A stretch of 64,000 nucleotides of DNA from an uncultured Methanobrevibacter sp. (GTDB lineage: Archaea > Methanobacteriota > Methanobacteria > Methanobacteriales > Methanobacteriaceae). Of the stretch, positions 24,082 through 33,330 are shown piece after piece. The position numbers and the translations under genes are program-made. Under the pieces are notes generated by a model. The model saw only the letters and a program-made list of their open reading frames with translations. It was not told where the DNA came from and did not search any database. The stretch spans positions 20,036 through 84,035 of the forward strand of contig NZ_CAKVFS010000008.1 in the NCBI RefSeq assembly GCF_934746965.1, given 5' to 3'. How positions within the stretch are numbered: the stretch's first letter is position 1; every line of letters starts with the position of its first letter.

Positions 24082-26205
24082 ATGAAATACCAAGTAATGT
24101 ATAATAACGGAACCAGAATTAGGGTTCGTTCAGGCCAAGCAGCTTTCACTGAGAAAGAAGGTTATGGTATTGCTTCATTACTTTTAGAAAACGATTTTAT
24201 TGAAAAAGTTTTTACATCTCATAGAAATGGAAGTATTTTAATTTACTATGATGATGTTAAAAACAGAAAAAGAGTCTTTGATGCACTTGATAATATAACT
24301 GCTGATGATTTAGTTGAAGTTGAACCAGATATGTATATGACTTCAAATGAATTAACTAATAATTTTTGGGTTAAATTGTCAAGTATGGTTGTAAGAAGGG
24401 TATTAAGTAAAATTATATTACCTATTCCATTTAGAAACTTGTTAACTATTTATAGGGGTGCTAAATATATTTGGCATGGTTTGGATAGTTTAACTAGTTT
24501 TAGGATAGATGTTGCTTTACTTGATGGTGCAGCAGTTGCAGGATCACTTCTTAAAAAAGATTTTGGTCCTGCAAGCTCAATGATGTTCTTATTATCAATT
24601 TCTGATTTGCTTGAAGATTACACCTTACAAAAAACAAAAAGTACTTTGAAAGAAAGTTTAACTTTAAATATTGATACTGTATGGGTGGTAAATGATGATG
24701 GTGAAGAAATACAACAATCTATTTCAGAAATTAACAAAGATGATAAAATTAAAGTTCATATGGGTGATGTAATACCTGTTGATGGAAAAGTTATTGATGG
24801 TGAAGGAATGGTTAATGAGGCAACTATGACTGGGGAACCATTAGCTGTCCATAAACATCTTGGTAAAACTGTCCATGCTGGAACTGTTATTGAAGAAGGT
24901 AATTTGATTGTTCAAGTTTATTCTTTTGATAAAGAAACTAGATTAAATAAAATTATTGATCTTATTGAAAATTCCGAAGAATTAAAAGCAGATGCTCAAA
25001 GTAAAGCTGAGGAATTGGCAGATTCTATTGTGCCATATAGTTTCCTTACAACATTTATTACTTATATTTTAACTAGAAATACTACAAAAGCATTATCTGT
25101 TTTAATGGTTGATTTCTCATGTGCACTTAAATTAACTACTCCTTTATCTGTTATTTCAGCTATGAAAGAGGCTTCAGATAATAGGATGATGGTTAAAGGT
25201 GGAAAATTCCTTGAAAAATATGCAACTGCGGACACTATAGTCTTTGATAAAACTGGAACTCTTACTAATGCAACTCCAAAAGTTGCTGATGTAATTCCTC
25301 TTGGAGGTTACAGTAGGGATGAAGTTTTAAGAATGGCTGCATGTATTGAAGAGCATTTTGCACATAGTATTGCTACTGCTATTGTAAAACAAGCTGAAAA
25401 AGAAGGTTTAAAACATGAAGAAGATCACAGTGAAGTTGAATACATTGTGGCTCATGGTATTGCAACAAGTTATAATGGTAAACGTGCAGTTATAGGAAGT
25501 AGGCACTTTTTATTTGATGATGAAGGTATAAAAATATCTAAAAAAGAAGAAAAACTCATTAAGGAAAAAGTTTCAGAATATTCTGTTGTCTACTTAGCTA
25601 TTGATAGTAAACTTGAAGGTATTATCTGTATTAGTGATCCTGTAAGACCTGAAGCTAAAGAAGTTATTAATCAACTTAAAAATACAGGCATTGAACATAT
25701 TATCATGTTAACTGGTGACAGTGAAAGCGGTGCAAAAAGTAGTGCTGATGCATTAGGTATAACTGAATACAAATCTCAAGTGCTTCCAGAAGATAAAGCT
25801 AGTATTATTGAAAGTTTAAAAGAAGAAGGTAGAACTGTTATAATGGTTGGGGATGGAATAAATGATTCTCCAGCATTAGCTGCTGCTGATGTATCTGTTT
25901 CAATGAAAAACTCTTCAGATATAGCTAGGGAAGTTGCAGATATTTCATTATTATCTGATGATTTATATGACTTAGTAACACTTAGAAAGTTAAGTGTTGG
26001 TATGTTAGAAAAAATAGATACTAATTATCGTAGTATAATTGGTATTAATGGTACTTTAATTGCATTAGGTATGTTTGGAATTATAACTCCTTCTGTATCT
26101 TCATTAATACATAATTTATCAACTATGCTTTTAGGAGCTTTAAGTACTCGTTCTGTATTAAAAGAACCAAGAGAAATAGAAGTGAATGCAGTAGAAACTG
26201 CATAA
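24082..26205 (+). CDS. P1B-type metal-transporting ATPase with altered CPx and HP motifs
   Basis: A 707-residue P-type ATPase. N-terminal residues 1-70 look like a metal-binding (HMA) fold without CxxC. TMTGEP (actuator), FDKTGTLT (phosphorylated Asp) and GDGINDSPA (hinge) are all intact. The transmembrane motif, normally CPCALxLxTP, reads FSCALKLTTP, and the usual HP of SEHPLA reads HS (HFAHSIATAIV). The metal is therefore uncertain; the DtxR-like operator upstream hints at iron or manganese. It is co-transcribed with the DUF6110-like gene. Confidence 0.88.
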   Translation: MKYQVMYNNGTRIRVRSGQAAFTEKEGYGIASLLLENDFIEKVFTSHRNGSILIYYDDVKNRKRVFDALDNITADDLVEVEPDMYMTSNELTNNFWVKLSSMVVRRVLSKIILPIPFRNLLTIYRGAKYIWHGLDSLTSFRIDVALLDGAAVAGSLLKKDFGPASSMMFLLSISDLLEDYTLQKTKSTLKESLTLNIDTVWVVNDDGEEIQQSISEINKDDKIKVHMGDVIPVDGKVIDGEGMVNEATMTGEPLAVHKHLGKTVHAGTVIEEGNLIVQVYSFDKETRLNKIIDLIENSEELKADAQSKAEELADSIVPYSFLTTFITYILTRNTTKALSVLMVDFSCALKLTTPLSVISAMKEASDNRMMVKGGKFLEKYATADTIVFDKTGTLTNATPKVADVIPLGGYSRDEVLRMAACIEEHFAHSIATAIVKQAEKEGLKHEEDHSEVEYIVAHGIATSYNGKRAVIGSRHFLFDDEGIKISKKEEKLIKEKVSEYSVVYLAIDSKLEGIICISDPVRPEAKEVINQLKNTGIEHIIMLTGDSESGAKSSADALGITEYKSQVLPEDKASIIESLKEEGRTVIMVGDGINDSPALAAADVSVSMKNSSDIAREVADISLLSDDLYDLVTLRKLSVGMLEKIDTNYRSIIGINGTLIALGMFGIITPSVSSLIHNLSTMLLGALSTRSVLKEPREIEVNAVETA

Positions 26206-26209
26206 ACTT

Positions 26210-26232
26210 CTTAATTTATTTTTTTAATTAAG
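26210..26232. terminator. Bidirectional hairpin between convergent genes
   Basis: CTTAATT at 26210-26216 and its reverse complement AATTAAG at 26226-26232 flank a nine-base T-rich loop. The right arm contains the stop codon of the opposite-strand CPBP gene. The loop and arm give U-runs on the plus strand. It probably ends both transcripts. Confidence 0.5.
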
Positions 26233-27163
26233 CTATTGATGTGAATATTGTATAAGACATCAATAAGATAAAACAAATTATTCCTGGATTTAAAAGAATT
26301 GTATCTACTGGATTTTTTAAAATAATTTCTTTTTCACTACCGTCAAATTTACTTTTATCAAAGTATTTGATGGAATAAATTAAACCCATAAATGTTAGTC
26401 CCAGTGTTATTAAAATATATAATAAAACGCCAACTGTACTTGTTGGTGAAAGGACACTTCCATTTGCTAAATCCATTAATGGTTGTGAAACAAATAAACT
26501 AACAACAGACCCTATGAAGTTTATAATCATGTGTAAACCGATTGTATATTTGATTTGTCCAGTTTTTATATAAATTATTGCAAAAAATCCTCCAAGGAGA
26601 AATGCATAGAAAAATTGACTTAAATTTCCATGGAAAAATGCAAATAATAATGCAGATAAAAGTACTGAAATAGTACCTCCGTATTTTATAGTTCTGTCAA
26701 TCAACAATTTTCTAAATATCAATTCTTCAAATATTGGAGCTATTAAAGTTATTATAATTAAATTTGCAATTAAACCGGAGTTATTTATCACTTCATTAAC
26801 TGGGTTAACTACATCATGTTGGATTAATGAACCGATTCCTGCAGTTATAACAACTCCCATCATATTTCCAATCCACATTAAAAACATTGTAATTGATATA
26901 CAAATTATAAATGTTTTTATATTCATATTATGTTTTTCAAGAGTTTTTGATTCTGTTTTTCTCATTATATAAATAAATATTGGTAAGGGTAAGAGATAAG
27001 TCCAAATAGCTGAGAAAAATGTCATAAGTGTTTGATTGGATAATATTCTTGGATCAATTGCATTTATTATTAATCCAATAATTATGTTTAATACTACTAT
27101 TATAATTCCTAGTGCAAAATAATTAAATCCAATTTTTGAAAAAAATCTTCTATTTGCTTCCAA
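26228..27163 (-). CDS. CPBP-family intramembrane metalloprotease (CAAX protease-like)
   Basis: A 311-residue membrane protein with about eight helices. The family's catalytic motifs are visible: APIFEELIFRKLLIDR (EExxxR), AFFHGNLSQFFYAFLLGG (FxxxH) and LHMIINFIGS (HxxxN). Members cut or process membrane-bound peptides; the substrate is unknown. The start is a TTG at 27163, five bases after GAGGTG, with no nearby ATG to compete. It is a single gene, divergent from the ABC permease. Confidence 0.86.
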   Translation of the reverse strand: MEANRRFFSKIGFNYFALGIIIVVLNIIIGLIINAIDPRILSNQTLMTFFSAIWTYLLPLPIFIYIMRKTESKTLEKHNMNIKTFIICISITMFLMWIGNMMGVVITAGIGSLIQHDVVNPVNEVINNSGLIANLIIITLIAPIFEELIFRKLLIDRTIKYGGTISVLLSALLFAFFHGNLSQFFYAFLLGGFFAIIYIKTGQIKYTIGLHMIINFIGSVVSLFVSQPLMDLANGSVLSPTSTVGVLLYILITLGLTFMGLIYSIKYFDKSKFDGSEKEIILKNPVDTILLNPGIICFILLMSYTIFTSIA

Positions 27164-27230
27164 TTGTACACCTCACTGTTATGTTATGTAACATTTATTT
27201 TACTTTTTCCGATATATATACCTTTTTATT

Positions 27231-27300
27231 TCAATATTGATTTGTGATTATCTACTTAAAATCGTGTGAAATATTTATATAAAAATACAATCAATATTAA
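27231..27300 (+). promoter_or_regulatory. Promoter of the ABC permease/ATPase pair with paired palindromes
   Basis: A TATA box (AAATATTTATATAAAAA, about 27269-27285) lies between two similar 10-base elements: TCAATATTGA at 27231-27240, a perfect palindrome, and TCAATATTAA at 27291-27300. Read together, AATATTGATT and AATCAATATT also form a 10-bp inverted repeat 46 bases apart. A repressor contacting both could loop or cover the promoter. A separate ATGTTA-TG-TAACAT repeat at 27181-27194 is nearer the divergent protease gene. Confidence 0.4.
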
Positions 27301-27334
27301 TAAATGTAAAAAAAAGTTTTATGTATGTGATTTA

Positions 27335-28075
27335 ATGAATAAGAATAAGTTTTCACCGATAATTTTACCAATTTTTATTATAATTATCTGGTATATTATA
27401 ACTTCTGTTTTAGAATTAGTTAATCCTTATTTCTTACCAAGTCCAGTAGATGTTTGTACTTCTGCTTGGTCAATTATTCAATCTGGAGAATTGTTTGTTG
27501 ACACTATGGATACTTTATTTAAAGTGTTTGGAGGTATGATTCTTGCATCTGTTGTAGCTATTCCTTTAGGAATATTACTTGGATGGTATCATAAATTAGA
27601 AACTCTTTGTAGCTTTGTAATTAGTGTATTAAGACCAATACCTCCAATAGCTTGGATTCCATTTTCAATTTTATGGTTTGGAATAGGAACTGCTCCAGCA
27701 ATATTTATTATTTTTGTTGGTTGTGTTTTCCCAATTCTTATTTATACTATTGATGGAGTTAAAAGAACAGATAAAGTTTTAATTGAATCTGCACAAACAT
27801 TAGGGGCAGATGATAAAACAGTACTTACAAAAGTTATTCTACCTTCTGCAGTACCACATATAGTATCAGGACTTAAAGTAGGTATTGGGATAGCTTTAAT
27901 GTGTACTATTTCAGCAGAAATGATTGGTTCAAGTAGTGGTTTAGGATATTTAATTTTAACATCTACAAATTTATTTGATACTGGAACTACTGTTGTAGGT
28001 ATGTTAGTCATTGGTTTAATTGGTTTAGTCTTTGATTATGTCTTTGGACTTGTAGAAAAAAGAATATTCTGGTAG
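27335..28075 (+). CDS. ABC transporter permease, NitT/TauT (SsuC/ThiX-like) family
   Basis: A 246-residue permease with six helices. The coupling loop reads IESAQTLGADDKTVLTKVILPSAVPHI, typical of TauC/SsuC/ThiX proteins. The ATG at 27335 is preferred over one at 27266 because the latter would place the start before the promoter's expected transcription start. No substrate-binding gene is adjacent. The convergent thiD gene raises the possibility of a thiamine-precursor transporter, but sulfonates or other anions are equally allowed by the sequence. Confidence 0.83.
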   Translation: MNKNKFSPIILPIFIIIIWYIITSVLELVNPYFLPSPVDVCTSAWSIIQSGELFVDTMDTLFKVFGGMILASVVAIPLGILLGWYHKLETLCSFVISVLRPIPPIAWIPFSILWFGIGTAPAIFIIFVGCVFPILIYTIDGVKRTDKVLIESAQTLGADDKTVLTKVILPSAVPHIVSGLKVGIGIALMCTISAEMIGSSSGLGYLILTSTNLFDTGTTVVGMLVIGLIGLVFDYVFGLVEKRIFW

Positions 28076-28084
28076 GTGGTTTAA

Positions 28085-28843
28085 ATGGCAATTGAAATTA
28101 AAAATATAAATAAATCTTTTCATGCTCGTGGTTCTGATCATGATATAAAAGTTTTAGATAATGTTAATTTAAATATTAAAGATGGTGAATTCGTTTGTCT
28201 TTTAGGCCCTTCTGGTTGTGGTAAAACAACACTTCTTAGATTAATAGCAGGACTGGATCATCCAACTGATGGGGAAGTTATAGCAGATGGTGAACATGTT
28301 AATGAACCTTCTGGAGATAGGGCGGTTATTTTCCAGCAATATTCTTTATTTCCTTGGTTAACAGTTTTAGATAATGTATTATTTGGTCTTAATCTTAAAA
28401 AAGACTCAAATAAGGAAGAAAATATTAAAGCTGCAGAAAGATATCTTGAAAGTGTTGGATTAATTGACTTTAAAGATAGTTATCCTTATGAACTTTCCGG
28501 TGGTATGAAACAAAGGGTTGCAATTATTAGATCTTTGCTTAATCATTCTCCTATTTTACTTATGGATGAACCATTTTCTGCATTGGATATGCAAAATAGA
28601 CACATGCTTCAAGAACAATTGATTGGTGTTTGGAAAAGATTTAACAATACTATTGTTTTTGTAACTCATGATGTTGATGAAGCAGTTTATCTTGCAGATA
28701 AAATTGTTATAATGGATAAAAATCCAGGTAAAATTAAAGAAATCTTTGAAGTAGACATGCCTAGACTTAGAAAAAGAGAATCTAAAGAATTTATTGAAAT
28801 TCAAGAAAAAATCCTTGAAAAATTAAATGTGGAAGATTTTTAA
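28085..28843 (+). CDS. ABC transporter ATPase, NitT/TauT (SsuB/TauB) family
   Basis: A 252-residue ATPase with Walker A GPSGCGKTT (about residues 41-49), signature LSGGMKQR (about 139-146), Walker B ILLMDEPF and the switch His in VTHDVDEAVYLADKIVIM. The Gly-Asp-Arg-Ala Q-loop context GDRAVIFQQYSLFPWLTVL is diagnostic for the nitrate/taurine/sulfonate subfamily. GGTGG precedes the ATG, nine bases after the permease. It works with that permease; the binding protein must be encoded elsewhere or be absent. Confidence 0.87.
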   Translation: MAIEIKNINKSFHARGSDHDIKVLDNVNLNIKDGEFVCLLGPSGCGKTTLLRLIAGLDHPTDGEVIADGEHVNEPSGDRAVIFQQYSLFPWLTVLDNVLFGLNLKKDSNKEENIKAAERYLESVGLIDFKDSYPYELSGGMKQRVAIIRSLLNHSPILLMDEPFSALDMQNRHMLQEQLIGVWKRFNNTIVFVTHDVDEAVYLADKIVIMDKNPGKIKEIFEVDMPRLRKRESKEFIEIQEKILEKLNVEDF

Positions 28844-28864
28844 TAGCTATATATTAGCTATTAA
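28840..28864. terminator. Bidirectional hairpin containing both stop codons
   Basis: TTAATAGCTA at 28840-28849 pairs perfectly with TAGCTATTAA at 28855-28864 around a TATAT loop. The TAA of the ATPase and the stop of the opposite-strand thiD gene both lie inside the left arm, only three bases apart. It looks like a compact shared terminator. Confidence 0.6.
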
Positions 28865-29587
28865 AGTTCCATATTTTCCATTTTTTATACTTTCATAAGT
28901 ATAATTGGAAGCTTTTAAAATACTTGTTTTTAAATCGTTATTTTTACTTAAAAAGCTTACAATAGCTGCTGAAAAATTACAACCACTACCATGTAAATTA
29001 CTGGTTTTAATCAGTTCTTGTTTTAAAATACTAATTTTCCCATCAATAAAAATAGTATTAATTCCATTTAAATGTCCACCAGTTATAATATTATTGCATG
29101 TTTTTCCTAATTTTTCACAAGCTAATTTAGCATCATTTTCATTATTTATTTTAATTCCAGTTAATTTTTCAGCTTCAGATATATTGGGGGTTGTTAAAAT
29201 AGAATGGGGGAGGAGATATTTAAGCAAACTATGACTTAAATCATTTTTAGCTAATTTTCCACCAGAAGTTGCAACCATAACTGGATCAACAACAGCTTTT
29301 AGATTGTATTCTTTAATTTTTTTAGAAATACATTTTATAATACTCTTTGAATATAACATTCCGGTTTTAATGTATTCTATATCATAACTATCTAAAACAG
29401 CATCAAGCTGTTCTTCAACATAACTAGTTTCAACAGCTTGCAATGAAAACATTTCATTAGGATTTTGAGCAGTAAGAGCAGTTACAACTCCAGTTCCATA
29501 AACTTTTAATGCTTGAAAAGTTTTAAGATCTGCAAAAATACCTGCTCCAGCTGAGGGATCTACTCCTGCTATGGACATTACAATCAT
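28847..29587 (-). CDS. thiD: Hydroxymethylpyrimidine/phosphomethylpyrimidine kinase ThiD
   Basis: A 246-residue ribokinase-fold enzyme of thiamine synthesis and salvage, phosphorylating HMP and HMP-phosphate. Motifs: SIAGVDPSAGAGIFADLKTF at the N-terminus (substrate and ATP loop), VDPVMVATSGGKL, LTTPNISEAEKLTG, and the anion-hole Gly-Ser-Gly-Cys of LHGSGCNFSAAI near residue 196. The ATG follows the cofC stop without a gap, so it is the last gene of a proS-cofC-thiD operon. Unlike many archaeal ThiD proteins, it has no C-terminal ThiN domain. Confidence 0.9.
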   Translation of the reverse strand: MIVMSIAGVDPSAGAGIFADLKTFQALKVYGTGVVTALTAQNPNEMFSLQAVETSYVEEQLDAVLDSYDIEYIKTGMLYSKSIIKCISKKIKEYNLKAVVDPVMVATSGGKLAKNDLSHSLLKYLLPHSILTTPNISEAEKLTGIKINNENDAKLACEKLGKTCNNIITGGHLNGINTIFIDGKISILKQELIKTSNLHGSGCNFSAAIVSFLSKNNDLKTSILKASNYTYESIKNGKYGTLIANI

Positions 29588-30262
29588 TTAACTGCCTCTT
29601 GTGACTTTTAAACGTTCACTACCATGTACTGATTCAACATTTATTTTTAATTCTTTTAAATAACGCCTAGTTTCAGTATTTTCCCCATGAACCATTATTT
29701 CTCCTAAATCTTCAGTAGTATTAACATCCAACGCCATAAATAAGGAGTCGTGAACTTGTGGGTTTAATTTTTTTCTATCTGCAGCATTTACATGTTCTTT
29801 ATAACTAAAATCTCCAAATTTAGTTCTAATTGCTAATGGTTTCATAATGATTGCATTTGTTCCCCCTCCTTTTGAAGGAACAATAATGAAATCCAATTGT
29901 TTACTTGAATCAATAACCATTTTAAGATTAGTTTTACCTAAAAGAGGAATATCTGATGGCATTATAATTACTTTTTTAGTTTTACCTTTACAATATTCCA
30001 TGGCTTGTTTTAAAGCTTTATTTAAGTTTGAATTTTCATTTTCTTTTAAAATATTTAAATTTAAACTTTTAGCATAATTCAGAACATCTTCATCAGCACT
30101 AATAATGATTATTTTGTCAGTATATTTCCTTAAGGTATCTGTAACATCTTTAAGCATAACTTTTAATAAGTTTTCCCTTTCATTTTCATTTAAAAATGGA
30201 GATAACCTAGTTTTACATTCTTTAAATTTACTGACAGGTATTATTCCATAAATATCATCCAT
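29588..30262 (-). CDS. cofC: 2-phospho-L-lactate guanylyltransferase CofC
   Basis: A 224-residue nucleotidyltransferase-fold enzyme that activates 2-phospholactate with GTP for coenzyme F420 synthesis. Family features: IIPVSKFKECKTRLSPFL with the KxxxxRL signature, VIIMPSDIPLL with the metal-binding Asp, PSKGGGTNAIIMKP, and FGDFSYKEHVNAA. The ATG at 30262 is chosen because GAGATGG lies at proper spacing; the ATG at 30271 abuts the proS stop region. F420 is required for methanogenesis from CO2. Confidence 0.9.
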   Translation of the reverse strand: MDDIYGIIPVSKFKECKTRLSPFLNENERENLLKVMLKDVTDTLRKYTDKIIIISADEDVLNYAKSLNLNILKENENSNLNKALKQAMEYCKGKTKKVIIMPSDIPLLGKTNLKMVIDSSKQLDFIIVPSKGGGTNAIIMKPLAIRTKFGDFSYKEHVNAADRKKLNPQVHDSLFMALDVNTTEDLGEIMVHGENTETRRYLKELKINVESVHGSERLKVTRGS

Positions 30263-30273
30263 AGTTTCCATCT

Positions 30274-31683
30274 CTAGTAAGTTTTAGCTATTAATGCTAC
30301 ATATTTTGCATCTTCATCACTGATTATACATTTTTTGGAACCTTTTTCAAGTTCTTCATAAATACCTAAAACAGAATAACCTGTGAGTTCTTCTATTTTT
30401 TGTCCACAGTCAGTATCTCCACACCAATTAACTGCTACAACATTTCCGTTTTCAATTAATTCTTTAACTTCATCTATACTGGATGCAAATTTAACATGTT
30501 CGTCATGGAAGTTCCAAGCGCATTTAGATAAGTTTTCTTCATATTGGTTAATTAGATTACATATATTATTAACAAGGTTTTCATCTAAGTCAAGTTCAAT
30601 TTTTTCTAATTCATCTCTGCGCATAACTATTGTTTTGTTGTTTTCAAGATCTCTAGGACCTAATTCAAGTTTTATTGGGGTTCCTTTTAATTCCCAGTCA
30701 TAGAACTTTTTACCTGGTCTAATATCTCGGTCATCAATGTTTACGCGCAATCCTGCATCTTCGAACTCTTTTTTAAGTTGATTACATTTAGCTAAAACTT
30801 CTTCTTTTCCTTTTTTAAATAAAATAGGAATAATTGTTATTTGATTTGGTGAAATTTCTGGTGGGAGGCATAATCCTTTTTCATCCCCATGAACTCCAAT
30901 TGCAGAAGCTATTACTCTATCAGATAATCCTGCACAAGTTTGATAAACAAGTTTATGTTCTCCATCTTTATCTTCAAAAGTTATATCGAATGTTTTTGCA
31001 AAGGTTTGACCTAAATTGTGAATAGTACCAATCTGTAATGTTTTTCCATCAGGCATGATTGCATCAAATGCCATTGTGTAGTCAGCACCGGGGAATTTAT
31101 CCCATTCAGGTCTTTTACTTAAAGTATATGGTATTCCTAATGTGTCGAATATTTCTTTATATTTAGCAATATGTTTTTCAACTTCTTCATCAGCTTCTTC
31201 TTTAGTTGCATGTGCAGTATGAGCTTCTTTAAATGTTGTAATTTCACGAACACGAATAAGTGGTCTGGTATGTTTTGTTTCGTATCTGAAAGTGTTTACA
31301 ATTTGATAATATTTTATAGGTAAATCTATATGTGATCTAATCCACAATGCATACATTGGATAAATAGATGTTTCACTAGTTGGTCTTAAAGCTAATTTTT
31401 CATTTAAGGGTGTTTGTCCTCCGTGAGTAACCCAATAAACTTCATCTTCAAATCCTTTTACATGTAATCCTTCTTTAGCTAATTCTGCTTCAGGAATAAG
31501 AAGTGGGAATAAAACTTCGTCATGATCACGATCATATATTTCTTTTACTAAATCTGTTGTATTCCTTCTTATTTGAAATCCATAGGGCATCCATACAGCC
31601 ATTCCTTTAATAGGATATCTTGAATCAGTTATGTTAGCTTCTTCTAATATATCATGAAACCATTCACTAAAATTTTCCACCAT
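30274..31683 (-). CDS. proS: Prolyl-tRNA synthetase (archaeal/eukaryal type)
   Basis: A 469-residue class II synthetase without the bacterial editing insertion, as in archaea. Motif 2 is RYETKHTRPLIRVREITTFKE and motif 3 lies in ASAIGVHGDEKGLCLPP. The C-terminal zinc-type domain contains CAWNFH, WCGDTDCG and KKCIISDE, with a terminal Tyr as is usual for this form. It charges tRNA-Pro and is the first gene of the minus-strand operon with cofC and thiD. Confidence 0.95.
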   Translation of the reverse strand: MVENFSEWFHDILEEANITDSRYPIKGMAVWMPYGFQIRRNTTDLVKEIYDRDHDEVLFPLLIPEAELAKEGLHVKGFEDEVYWVTHGGQTPLNEKLALRPTSETSIYPMYALWIRSHIDLPIKYYQIVNTFRYETKHTRPLIRVREITTFKEAHTAHATKEEADEEVEKHIAKYKEIFDTLGIPYTLSKRPEWDKFPGADYTMAFDAIMPDGKTLQIGTIHNLGQTFAKTFDITFEDKDGEHKLVYQTCAGLSDRVIASAIGVHGDEKGLCLPPEISPNQITIIPILFKKGKEEVLAKCNQLKKEFEDAGLRVNIDDRDIRPGKKFYDWELKGTPIKLELGPRDLENNKTIVMRRDELEKIELDLDENLVNNICNLINQYEENLSKCAWNFHDEHVKFASSIDEVKELIENGNVVAVNWCGDTDCGQKIEELTGYSVLGIYEELEKGSKKCIISDEDAKYVALIAKTY

Positions 31684-31833
31684 ATCACCTTAATTAAATT
31701 TTTATAATAATTATATTAGTTGTTAATGCCTATTAAATATATTTGAAGAAATTGTTGTTTCACATAAATGATAACTTATTTATAAGTACAAGCTAAAAAT
31801 ATACAAATGTATAATGTGTTTAGGAGATATTTT

Positions 31834-32877
31834 ATGAATTCTAGAAAAATACAAATGCCTCGTGAGGTTTATATTGGTCCTGAGGTTATATATGAAACTG
31901 GAGATATCTGTAAAGATTTACATTTAGATAATAAAGTTTTAATTTTAACAGGTCCAAATACTTATGATATTGCAGCAAAACATGCTATTCAAAGTTTTGA
32001 AGATAATGACATTGAAGTAGATGTTAAAATTGTTGAAAAAGTATCTTATGATTCAGTAGAAGAAGTTAGTGACATGATTACTAATAAAACTACTGTTTTA
32101 GGTGTTGGCGGTGGAAAAGTTATTGATGTAGCTAAATTAGCTTCTTATAATAAAAATGTATTTTTTGTTTCCATGCCAACTACAGCTTCACATGATGGTA
32201 TTGTATCTCCTTTAGCTTCCATAAAAAATCCTAAAACTTCAACATCTGCTAAAGCACATGCACCAATAGCTGTTATTGCAGATAGTAAAATTATTGCAAA
32301 TTCACCTTCCAGATTATTATCTGCAGGGTGTGCTGATTTAATTTCAAATTTCACAGCAATTAAAGATTGGCAATTAGCTCATCGTTTAAAAAATGAGCCA
32401 TATAGTGAATCTGCAGCATCATTATCTATAATGTCTGCAAAAATGATTACTGATAATGTAGACAATATTAAACCAGGTTTAGAAGAAAGTGCACGTTTAG
32501 TTGTTAAAACATTATTCAGTAGTGGAATGGCAATTAGTATTGCAGGTTCTAGTCGTCCAGCTAGTGGATCAGAACACATATTTTCACATGCATTAGATAA
32601 AATTTTAGAAAAACCTTGTTTACATGGTGAACAATGTGGTGTTGGAACTATATTGATGATGTATTTATATGGTGGAAATTGGAAATTTATTAGAGATAGT
32701 TTGAAAGCAGTCGGAGCTCCAACAACAGCTAAGGAATTGGGAATTGCTGATGAAGATGTTATTGATGCATTAACAATGGCACATACAATTAGACCAGAAA
32801 GATATACTATTTTGGGAGATAATGGTATATCTAAGGATGCCGCTTATGAATTGGCTTTTAAAACTAGGGTGATATAA
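31834..32877 (+). CDS. egsA: sn-glycerol-1-phosphate dehydrogenase
   Basis: A 347-residue NAD(P)-dependent dehydrogenase that makes glycerol-1-phosphate, the backbone of archaeal lipids. Visible are the nucleotide-binding GVGGGKVIDVAKLAS (about residues 92-106), SMPTTASHDGIVSPLASI, and the zinc ligands in DLISNFTAIKDW, SEHIFSHALDKI and CLHGEQCGVG. TAGGAGA supports ATG 31834 over an ATG at 31807. It leads an operon with UPF0179 and rpiA. This gene is strong evidence that the DNA is archaeal. Confidence 0.95.
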   Translation: MNSRKIQMPREVYIGPEVIYETGDICKDLHLDNKVLILTGPNTYDIAAKHAIQSFEDNDIEVDVKIVEKVSYDSVEEVSDMITNKTTVLGVGGGKVIDVAKLASYNKNVFFVSMPTTASHDGIVSPLASIKNPKTSTSAKAHAPIAVIADSKIIANSPSRLLSAGCADLISNFTAIKDWQLAHRLKNEPYSESAASLSIMSAKMITDNVDNIKPGLEESARLVVKTLFSSGMAISIAGSSRPASGSEHIFSHALDKILEKPCLHGEQCGVGTILMMYLYGGNWKFIRDSLKAVGAPTTAKELGIADEDVIDALTMAHTIRPERYTILGDNGISKDAAYELAFKTRVI

Positions 32878-32878
32878 A

Positions 32879-33316
32879 ATGATTACATTGATTGGTAAAG
32901 ATTTAGCAAAAGAGGGTAATGAATTTGTTTTTTATGGTCCTGCAGATGAATGTAAAAACTGTAGATTTAAAGCATCATGTGTAGATTCTCTAGAAAAAAA
33001 TAGAAAATACAAAATTGTAGGCATTCGTGATAATGAGCAAAAATGCCCTATTCATGCTGAAAATATTGTTGTCCCAGTTGAAGTGGAAAGGTCTAGCATA
33101 ACTTTACTTTCTCCTTCAAAAAGTGTTTTTGAAGGATCTACATTTTCCTATAAGTCTATTGATTGTGATGAAGATTGTGAATATAATGAATATTGTTTCC
33201 CTGAAGGATTAGTGGATAATGATAAATGTATTGTTTTAAAGAATTATGGGAAACATAAAGGTGAATGTAAAAAAGGTTATAAACTTAATAAATTAACATT
33301 AGGTTTTGTTATTTAA
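32879..33316 (+). CDS. UPF0179 family cysteine-rich protein
   Basis: A 145-residue protein of the methanogen UPF0179 family, with Cys pairs CKNCRFKASC (residues about 21-30), CPIH, CDEDCEYNEYC (about 97-107) and GECKKGY. This arrangement could bind an Fe-S cluster or zinc. It begins two bases after egsA and precedes rpiA by 14, so all three are likely translated together. Function is unknown; conserved linkage to central metabolism is all that can be said. Confidence 0.85.
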   Translation: MITLIGKDLAKEGNEFVFYGPADECKNCRFKASCVDSLEKNRKYKIVGIRDNEQKCPIHAENIVVPVEVERSSITLLSPSKSVFEGSTFSYKSIDCDEDCEYNEYCFPEGLVDNDKCIVLKNYGKHKGECKKGYKLNKLTLGFVI

Positions 33317-33330
33317 ATGAGGGATTAATT

